This document shows, piece by piece, positions 1 through 4,888 of a stretch of DNA of 11,456 nt (position 1 is its first letter; the number at the start of each line of letters is the position of its first letter). The translations under genes were made by a program, and so were the position numbers. The DNA lies in NCBI GenBank assembly GCA_900553925.1, contig USFH01000067.1, positions 1 to 11,456 of the forward strand. Direction: 5' to 3'. This DNA is from an uncultured Clostridium sp. (lineage in GTDB: Bacteria > Bacillota > Clostridia > Lachnospirales > Lachnospiraceae). The notes under the pieces are model-generated. The model was not told the origin of the DNA. It searched no databases and saw nothing but the letters and a program-made list of their open reading frames with translations.

Positions 1-484
1 CATCGAGTGCATCAAGAGCCTTTAGTTCATCCTGCTCACCGTCATCCGGCTCTCCTGCCTTCTCAGTCGGTACTGCTTCCGGTTCTGCCTGAAGATATTC
101 CGTCTCGGGAACTGGCTTTAATTCATCTTCCGAAAATGGCGCTCCGGCTGGTTCAGAATCATCCGCAATCACCTCTGCCTCCGGCACATCATGAAACGGT
201 GCTTTCTCCTCGTCTGCCGCTTTCTCTACTTCTTCCTTAGAGAAAGGGTCCAGATTATCCTCTGCCTGTTCCTCCGGGAATTGTATCTGTGTCTCCGGCT
301 TATCTATCTGAATCTCATCGAGATTTTCAAACATATCCTCTGGTGCAACGTCCATCTGGTCGCCTTCATCAAAGGTATTCACCATGTCTTCGTCATCATA
401 CTCAGCCCCAAGCTCATCCTTGTCCGGCATAAGTTCATTAACCGCCTGCGCAAAATCGCGCTTAAAATCCTTAAAAAAACCCAT
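1..484 (-). CDS. Acidic N-terminal segment of an unidentified protein, possibly a bactofilin (3' end beyond window)
   Basis: An open frame runs on the minus strand from an ATG at 484 to the window edge without a stop: 161 codons, incomplete at the C-terminus. It starts MGFFKDFKRDFAQAVNELMP, a short amphipathic stretch, and then becomes highly acidic and proline-rich, with 55 Asp/Glu against 11 Lys/Arg in the visible part. No membrane segment or signal peptide is present, so a disordered cytosolic region is likely. The start is well supported: an AGGAGG lies 8 nt upstream and a consensus-like promoter precedes it. From memory, polymer-forming cytoskeletal proteins (bactofilins) of Lachnospiraceae can begin with a similar phrase before an acidic linker and a beta-helical domain. 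That domain is not visible here, so the family assignment is a weak inference. That a protein is encoded is much surer. Confidence 0.75.
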   Translation of the reverse strand, partial: MGFFKDFKRDFAQAVNELMPDKDELGAEYDDEDMVNTFDEGDQMDVAPEDMFENLDEIQIDKPETQIQFPEEQAEDNLDPFSKEEVEKAADEEKAPFHDVPEAEVIADDSEPAGAPFSEDELKPVPETEYLQAEPEAVPTEKAGEPDDGEQDELKALDALD

Positions 485-492
485 GTAGGCTT

Positions 493-498
493 CCTCCT
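493..498 (-). promoter_or_regulatory. Strong ribosome binding site of the acidic-protein gene
   Basis: The minus strand reads TAAGGAGGAAGCCTACATG. A full AGGAGG lies 8 nt before the ATG at 484. This fixes the start of the gene that runs off the left edge and is one of the best Shine-Dalgarno sequences in the window. Confidence 0.8.
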
Positions 499-512
499 TA
501 TTTCATCATCTC

Positions 513-541
513 ATTATACACCATGCCTATTTCGAAATCAA
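513..541 (-). promoter_or_regulatory. Sigma-A-type promoter of the acidic-protein gene
   Basis: On the minus strand, TTGATT (541-536) and a perfect TATAAT (518-513) are separated by exactly 17 bp. The -35 box directly abuts the stop codon of the upstream dikinase-like gene. Transcription would start near 506, giving a leader of about 20 nt that carries the ribosome binding site. The acidic-protein gene can therefore be expressed independently of the two genes before it. No terminator is visible between them, so read-through is also possible. Confidence 0.65.
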
Positions 542-2899
542 TTATGCATCTGTCTTTTCAAGAATTCTTCCTTCTGCACAATCAAGATGCATCATATGCA
601 TGCGGTGGATTCTCTGATATATCTTCTCTCCGCAGCCGATAGCTGCCGGGATTCCAAACTCCGCACAGCGGATTGCCATATGGGATGCAGCACCGCCATA
701 TTTGGTCACAAAACCGGCAATATTCTTGGCAAATATCCAGTCATACCCCGGATCTGCTTTGGTAAGCACAACGATTTTCCCGCTTATATCGGAATCGTGG
801 TCTTCATCGAGATTCACAATCGGTGCTTCTACAATTTTATTCGTAATAAAGTTCGGGCGTGCCTCATCAATATCAATCACATCGATATCTCCTACGTCGA
901 AGATAACCTCCGGCAGCACAAGATACGAATTCACATGATAGAATTTGCGCCGGATCTCAATGGTCTGGATATAAGAATCACGGCTATGATAGCTCAAAAG
1001 ATCCTGTATCTCCAGATAAGACATATCCTCTCTTGCAATCGCCATTACCTCACCAAGCTTCACGATCACATCCAGCATCAGCGACAAAGACTTCGTGAAT
1101 TCAAATTTGAAGTATTCCCGGTTCTGGGTTGCCCGTTTGATAAAATTGATGAATACTTCCGGTTCGACACCGATTCCTGCTGCATCAAGTGCCGTCTGCA
1201 GTTTCTCCTTATCCAGGCTTTTTGCTTCCTGCTTTGTCTTATTATTACCGGTCAGGTTGGCCTCCGCAACATCGAAATAAATATTCCGGTAGCTGTCTGA
1301 ACGTATATCATAAGTTCCAAGGCGCAGATGCCCATACAGATGATTGAAATCCTCACGGCTCATCTTCCCATGGCTATACAGATCGAAATCACGCTCAAAT
1401 TCTGACGCTACCGTCGGGATAGAGAGCATGAAGTCATCCATCTCCTGCTTTGTAAAATACCCTTTCTCAACAAGTGTCCGGCAGAAGCTTCGTGCCATAA
1501 ATGCACACCGTGCCTGTCTTGTAAACTGCGGTGTTCCATGATCCTTTATTGAATCAAGCAGCTCAGAAATATAGCTGTATAGCTTCATAACGTTTGTCTC
1601 TGCAAGCGGATGATGTGCCCGAAGCTCATGCCGCAGCTTCGTCATTTGTTCCAGCGACCGCAGATCTTCTTCGCAGATTTCATCATAGTGGTTCAACGTC
1701 TGCTTTGCAATATTGAACAGCGCATTCCTAAGTAATGAGATTTCCGAATCATCGAATCCATACTCCGAAAGCTCCTTCAGACGGTCATCTGTCATGAAGT
1801 CATACGTGTTAAAGATAATTTCGAACTCGATCTTATCGTGTGCGGTTTTGTCCTTCTTTAATTTCTGTTCATAATACTGGTTCAGCCTATAACACAAATC
1901 CTCCGGAAGTCCCGCCGGTGTCAATCCGTCAAATGTATAATTCACCGATATATATGGCTTGTTCCCTACCTTCTGCATCAACTCTCCGCGGACCGGCTGG
2001 TAACCAAGCGGCTGCAGACCGATTGACCAGATATGTGCCGTGATAAGCTCCCGGTACAGGGAATAATCGAGCGGTCTCGGATTACTTCCGATAATCTCTG
2101 CCGGATTCCAGAATGCCATATCCGAGAGAATGTGGAAGGTATCCAGATATTTGCACTTTGCCAGTGCCTTTGTATCCTTGAATTCGCGGTCTGTCATCGG
2201 TGCGATGATCTTCAACGCTGCCGCAAGCGGGCGTACCTGGAAGATCACCACCGTCCCATCATTTAAAATAGCAAACTCGATATCAAGCGCAGAGACATAT
2301 TCATAGATCTGTTCAATCTCCTTCACCGCCGTGATCAGATCCACAAACTCATATTCGAGAAACTCTCTCGAAGCATTCTTTGCAATCCACTTCGTCTTCC
2401 CGGCTGTTCCGCTTGTCACAGAATCTGTGCTGCCATTATCGTCATACGTAACCATATAGTATGGCCGGTTATAAATAATATCCCGTGTGAATACAACTCC
2501 CGATATGCGCACATCTGTTGTCTGCTTCTGAACCAAAACCTGTTCGCGGTTTGCAATCAACCGTTCCTTCGCTTCCGGTGTCATTGCCCCCTCCACATAG
2601 GATGCATACACTTTATTGATTGCTTCTTCAATCTCAACTGCCTTTGAGGCATCGACATCCAGCACACTTTCAAAATGCCCGGCATTGCTTGTCTCAAGAT
2701 TATCCTCACTTGCAGACGAACTCCGGACCACAATCCGTGAGCCCGCAAACCGGGTCTCGATCGCCGCGATCGCGACTGCCGGATCTTCAAAGAAAACATC
2801 TGCATAAACAATATAGAGATCTTCAATATAGGAATGTTTTACGGTTTCCTTCAGGTCAGCCAGGGTATTTGCCTTGGTTGAAATCAATAATCCCTTCAT
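542..2899 (-). CDS. PEP synthase/PPDK-like phosphotransferase without the PEP-binding barrel
   Basis: This 785-residue protein has dikinase architecture. Near the N-terminus is the ATP-binding half of PEP synthase/pyruvate phosphate dikinase: VVRSSSASED at 57-66 (Arg59 and the Ser/Glu cluster), SGVVFTRD at 133-140, DIEFAI at 206-211 and QVRPL at 221-225. A long alpha-helical region without a recognised motif follows (about 230-680). The C-terminus is a swivelling phosphohistidine domain: YGGAASHMAIRCAEFGIPAAIG with His740 as the expected phospho-carrier. The glycine-rich loop that opens normal PPDK is missing, and the protein ends right after the His domain, so there is no PEP/pyruvate TIM barrel. 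Rifampin phosphotransferase has the same three-part layout and moves the beta-phosphate of ATP to a small molecule. By analogy this protein phosphorylates an unknown acceptor, perhaps bound in the middle region. It starts 18 bp after a HAD phosphatase, with AAGGG before the ATG. The domains are sure; the substrate is not known. Confidence 0.85.
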   Translation of the reverse strand: MKGLLISTKANTLADLKETVKHSYIEDLYIVYADVFFEDPAVAIAAIETRFAGSRIVVRSSSASEDNLETSNAGHFESVLDVDASKAVEIEEAINKVYASYVEGAMTPEAKERLIANREQVLVQKQTTDVRISGVVFTRDIIYNRPYYMVTYDDNGSTDSVTSGTAGKTKWIAKNASREFLEYEFVDLITAVKEIEQIYEYVSALDIEFAILNDGTVVIFQVRPLAAALKIIAPMTDREFKDTKALAKCKYLDTFHILSDMAFWNPAEIIGSNPRPLDYSLYRELITAHIWSIGLQPLGYQPVRGELMQKVGNKPYISVNYTFDGLTPAGLPEDLCYRLNQYYEQKLKKDKTAHDKIEFEIIFNTYDFMTDDRLKELSEYGFDDSEISLLRNALFNIAKQTLNHYDEICEEDLRSLEQMTKLRHELRAHHPLAETNVMKLYSYISELLDSIKDHGTPQFTRQARCAFMARSFCRTLVEKGYFTKQEMDDFMLSIPTVASEFERDFDLYSHGKMSREDFNHLYGHLRLGTYDIRSDSYRNIYFDVAEANLTGNNKTKQEAKSLDKEKLQTALDAAGIGVEPEVFINFIKRATQNREYFKFEFTKSLSLMLDVIVKLGEVMAIAREDMSYLEIQDLLSYHSRDSYIQTIEIRRKFYHVNSYLVLPEVIFDVGDIDVIDIDEARPNFITNKIVEAPIVNLDEDHDSDISGKIVVLTKADPGYDWIFAKNIAGFVTKYGGAASHMAIRCAEFGIPAAIGCGEKIYQRIHRMHMMHLDCAEGRILEKTDA

Positions 2900-2917
2900 C
2901 TTCAGCCCTTCATTCTT

Positions 2918-3727
2918 CTACAAAATAAATTTCTTAATTACTTCTACTATTCCATCCTCGTCGCAGCTTGCCGTCACATAATCAGCCACGTCCTTTACAA
3001 CCTGCTGTGCATTTCCCATCGCAACGCCAACGCCTGCATATTCAACCATCGTACGGTCATTGAACCCGTCTCCACAACAGATACAATTCTCACGTTCCAT
3101 CCCAATGTGTGCAAGCAGTCTCCCGATGGATTTTGCCTTATCCACACCCTGCACGGTAATCTCAATAAAATACGGTTCCGAACGAAATACATTCAGATCC
3201 GGCGCCACCAATGCCGCAAGCTCATGTTCATATTGTTCGGACACCTCCGGCTCGGCTGTCATCAAACACTTCACCATATCGAAATCCACATATCCGAGGA
3301 AATCATCAACTTTGCACAGCTGCATATGGTTTAATCTTGCCTCAAATTCCATATAGTTATCCGTATCGGTACCCGTAATCACCTTATCTCCCTGATAGGT
3401 TACCATCCCAATCTTCTTTTCTTTTGCAAATTCATACAGAACCTTCGCAAACCGTCTCGGAATACAGTTTTGGTAGATTACCTCTCCGGTAGCGCAATTG
3501 ATTACCTTACCGCCATTGAAGCTTAGCGCATAGCCGCCATATCTCTCTAGCTCCAGTGCATCTGCATACTGTTTCATGCCCGGAAACGGTCTGCCCGATG
3601 CAAGCGCAACCAGATGTCCCTGTCTCTGAATCTCCATCAGATATTTCAACGTCTCCGGTGTAATTTCTTTGTCCGAGTTCACAAGTGTTCCATCAATATC
3701 CAGTATTAATATCTTTCTGTCTGTCAT
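2918..3727 (-). CDS. Cof-type HAD-IIB family phosphatase
   Basis: This 269-residue hydrolase of the haloacid dehalogenase superfamily carries all four motifs. Motif I is DIDGT near residue 10 (nucleophile and general acid Asp). Motif II is the Ser of LASGRPFPG. Motif III is the Lys of GVDKAKSIGRL. Motif IV is GDGFND, which binds Mg2+. The large C2-type cap between motifs II and III (roughly residues 85-195) places it in the Cof/YidA group, which removes phosphate from sugar phosphates and similar small metabolites. The ATG at 3727 is preceded by GAGGAA at good spacing. It is the first gene of the leftward group and lies 18 bp before the dikinase-like phosphotransferase. The pair may attach and remove phosphate on the same metabolite, which is an inference from position only. 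The exact substrate cannot be read from the sequence. Confidence 0.9.
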   Translation of the reverse strand: MTDRKILILDIDGTLVNSDKEITPETLKYLMEIQRQGHLVALASGRPFPGMKQYADALELERYGGYALSFNGGKVINCATGEVIYQNCIPRRFAKVLYEFAKEKKIGMVTYQGDKVITGTDTDNYMEFEARLNHMQLCKVDDFLGYVDFDMVKCLMTAEPEVSEQYEHELAALVAPDLNVFRSEPYFIEITVQGVDKAKSIGRLLAHIGMERENCICCGDGFNDRTMVEYAGVGVAMGNAQQVVKDVADYVTASCDEDGIVEVIKKFIL

Positions 3728-3770
3728 TGTTCATTCCTCAATCTGCAAATTTCAAATCATAATTAAATAT

Positions 3771-3799
3771 ATTGTAACATTTTCCAAGACATATGAAAA
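3771..3799 (-). promoter_or_regulatory. Promoter of the HAD phosphatase / phosphotransferase pair
   Basis: On the minus strand an extended -10 element, TGTTACAAT (TACAAT at 3776-3771), lies 17 bp downstream of a weak -35, TTTTCA (3799-3794). Transcription would start near 3764 and give a leader of about 37 nt with GAGGAA before the ATG at 3727. It sits back to back with the promoter of the plus-strand RlmH-like gene, so the two may compete for polymerase or share a regulator. Confidence 0.45.
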
Positions 3800-3814
3800 G
3801 AAGTATGTTAGAAT
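3786..3814 (+). promoter_or_regulatory. Extended -10 promoter placed for a leaderless mRNA
   Basis: The plus strand has AAGACA (3786-3791, four of six matches to the -35 consensus), a 17-bp spacer and an extended -10 box TGTTAGAAT whose hexamer TAGAAT is at 3809-3814. The ATG of the RlmH-like gene begins at 3821, only six bases after the -10 box and about where transcription should start. No Shine-Dalgarno sequence can fit between. The mRNA is therefore predicted to begin at or next to the start codon. Confidence 0.55.
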
Positions 3815-3820
3815 ATTTGT

Positions 3821-4255
3821 ATGGAAATTTTGATTCATATTGAAAAGAAAAAATTAGATACGGACTACGAAAAAGCAGTTGCGGAGTATGTCAAGCGTCT
3901 CTCCGCTTTTTGTCGTGTCAGATGCATCTATTATAAGGATCTCTCGAAATTAACGATGCATAATTCCTCCGCCTGTTTCCGTGTTATACCCGGACACGAC
4001 ACGATATCGTCGGAAGACTTTGCTATAAAGCTTGAACAACTCGGTCTGTCCGGTTATTCCCGCATTGAATTTGTAATCGCAGAGCAGCCAGATGACACAC
4101 ATACAGATGCCATCTCCTGCAGCCCTGATAATCCCAAGCTTTCCATATTCTCGCTTTCCGGATTCACAATGTCTGTTGATCTGACAACCGTCATTCTGAC
4201 AGAACAGCTCTACCGGGCCTTTACAATCCTCAATCATATTACTTACCACAAATAG
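3821..4255 (+). CDS. Divergent RlmH-like SPOUT protein that keeps the C-terminal tail but lacks the SAM-binding glycines
   Basis: This 144-residue protein is a little shorter than RlmH (about 155-160). The N-terminus resembles RlmH, with a first beta-strand and an AEYVKRLSAFCRV segment (21-33) like the usual EYxKRL. The C-terminus is canonical: LTEQLYRAFTILNHITYHK (126-144), with Tyr131-Arg132 and the closing Tyr142-His143-Lys144. The middle has lost what a methyltransferase needs. The expected FVIGGxxGL is FVIAEQPDD (84-92), and the SxSxMTFPHQ helix is replaced by SLSGFTMSVD (111-120). It probably cannot bind SAM alone but can supply the catalytic tail to a partner. The start is fixed: the next in-frame codon upstream without an intervening start is a TAG inside the -10 box, and a later start would remove the conserved N-terminus. 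Its 3' end overlaps the convergent rlmH by 17 bp. A decaying duplicate is the alternative, but the intact frame and sharply preserved tail argue against simple decay. Confidence 0.8.
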   Translation: MEILIHIEKKKLDTDYEKAVAEYVKRLSAFCRVRCIYYKDLSKLTMHNSSACFRVIPGHDTISSEDFAIKLEQLGLSGYSRIEFVIAEQPDDTHTDAISCSPDNPKLSIFSLSGFTMSVDLTTVILTEQLYRAFTILNHITYHK

Positions 4256-4697
4256 TATCCGCAAGCACTTCCATGAGCATCACACGCATAAGCTGATGCG
4301 GAAATGTCATATTCGAAAAACTGATCTTCTCATCTGCCCGTCTCACAACCGCATCGGATAATCCTAACGATCCTCCAATTACAAACGCAATACTTGTTTT
4401 CCCTCTGTGTTGTGCGGTTTCTATGCTCTTTATAATTTTGGAATTATCCATCTTTCTCCCATCAATACAAAGTGCTGCCACATAGTCTGTATTCCGGATC
4501 TGGCTTAGGATTTTCTCTCCTTCTGTCTCTTTGATCTTCCGGATTACCGTTTCCGAAGTCTGTTTCGGGATGCTTTCGTCCTTCAGACAGATCAGCTGTA
4601 CCGACATCTTCTTATTGATCTGCCTTTGATATTCCTCTATTTTCTTCTGATAGAACATCTCTTTGACATTCCCGACTACAATCAATTTTATCTGCAT
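4239..4697 (-). CDS. rlmH: RlmH-type 23S rRNA methyltransferase with SAM pocket but missing the conserved C-terminal tail
   Basis: This 152-residue protein of the SPOUT family is related to the enzyme that methylates N3 of pseudouridine 1915 in helix 69 of 23S rRNA. It starts MQIKLIVVGNVKEMF, has the KIKETEGEKIL segment (54-64), the SAM-binding loop FVIGGSLGL (105-113, Gly108-Gly109, Gly112) and SFSNMTFPHQLMRVMLME (126-143). Normal RlmH then continues EQ(L/I)YRAF... and ends YH(K/R). Here, after Glu143, the protein ends VLADTICGK and stops. The other two reading frames of the same DNA do not encode the missing tail, so this is not a simple frameshift. The lost residues contribute to the active site of the partner subunit in known RlmH homodimers. 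The neighbouring convergent gene encodes a relative with the intact tail. AGGAG lies about 10 nt before the ATG at 4697. Family assignment is firm; independent activity is doubtful. Confidence 0.88.
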   Translation of the reverse strand: MQIKLIVVGNVKEMFYQKKIEEYQRQINKKMSVQLICLKDESIPKQTSETVIRKIKETEGEKILSQIRNTDYVAALCIDGRKMDNSKIIKSIETAQHRGKTSIAFVIGGSLGLSDAVVRRADEKISFSNMTFPHQLMRVMLMEVLADTICGK

Positions 4698-4735
4698 CTC
4701 ACTATCTTCTCCTGATTACCTATGTTAAATCTTAC

Positions 4736-4766
4736 ATTTTACCCGTTTATTTACACAAACTTTCAA
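4736..4766 (-). promoter_or_regulatory. Tentative promoter of rlmH
   Basis: The minus strand carries TTGAAA (4766-4761) and TAAAAT (4741-4736) with a long 19-bp spacer. Transcription would begin near 4729, about 30 nt before the start codon. The surrounding DNA is very AT-rich and also contains TTATAAT further upstream (4806-4801), so this assignment is tentative. A promoter somewhere in 4730-4843 is expected, because a terminator isolates rlmH from the upstream operon. Confidence 0.35.
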
Positions 4767-4767
4767 C

Positions 4768-4791
4768 TTATGTCATAATTTGTTCATAATT
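4768..4791. repeat. Small palindrome and direct repeats upstream of rlmH
   Basis: Just upstream of the proposed -35 box is a perfect palindrome TTATGTCATAA (4768-4778). It partly overlaps one copy of a direct repeat TCATAATT (4773-4780 and 4784-4791), whose copies are 11 bp apart, one helical turn. The arrangement could be a repressor or activator site. In DNA this AT-rich, chance is also a fair explanation. Confidence 0.25.
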
Positions 4792-4843
4792 ATATCTTAT
4801 ATTATAACCATAGTTTTTTCATAAATCCTCTCTTTTAAGATAC

Positions 4844-4882
4844 AAAAAGAAAATGCCGGCTCGCATCCGGCATTTTCTTTTT
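4844..4882 (-). terminator. Rho-independent terminator after putP, probably working in both directions
   Basis: Two perfectly complementary 16-base arms (4844-4859 and 4867-4882, with a CCGGCAT core and A/T-rich outer part) surround a 7-base loop. They start a few bases beyond the putP stop codon at 4889. Read leftward, the hairpin ends in TTTTCTTTTT and closes the stp-to-putP operon. Because the outer stem is A-rich on one side and T-rich on the other, it should also stop rightward transcription. It is the first clear terminator that a transcript from the plus-strand RlmH-like gene would meet. Confidence 0.88.
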
Positions 4883-4888
4883 GTTTAT

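Noticed and set aside
191..1300. A 369-codon plus-strand open frame
   Set aside because: It lies antisense to the end of the dikinase-like gene and the acidic-protein gene. Its translation is rich in Cys, His, Ile and Leu without any family motif, and there is no ribosome binding site. It is a by-product of the codon pattern of the opposite strand.
542..2899. Annotation as full pyruvate phosphate dikinase or PEP synthase
   Set aside because: The C-terminal PEP/pyruvate-binding TIM barrel is absent, the protein ends just after the His domain, and the glycine-rich N-terminal loop is missing.
3821..4255. Plus-strand RlmH-like gene as a plain pseudogene
   Set aside because: The frame is intact, the N-terminal EYVKRL-like and C-terminal YRAF/YHK regions are sharply preserved, and a promoter is positioned at the start codon. 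Loss is confined to the SAM-binding part. Decay is not excluded but fits less well.
3950..4264. A 104-codon minus-strand open frame opposite the RlmH-like gene, considered as a frameshifted end of rlmH
   Set aside because: It begins inside the end of rlmH in another frame (MRILFVVSNMIED...). It contains no QLYRAF or YHK, so it does not restore the lost tail.
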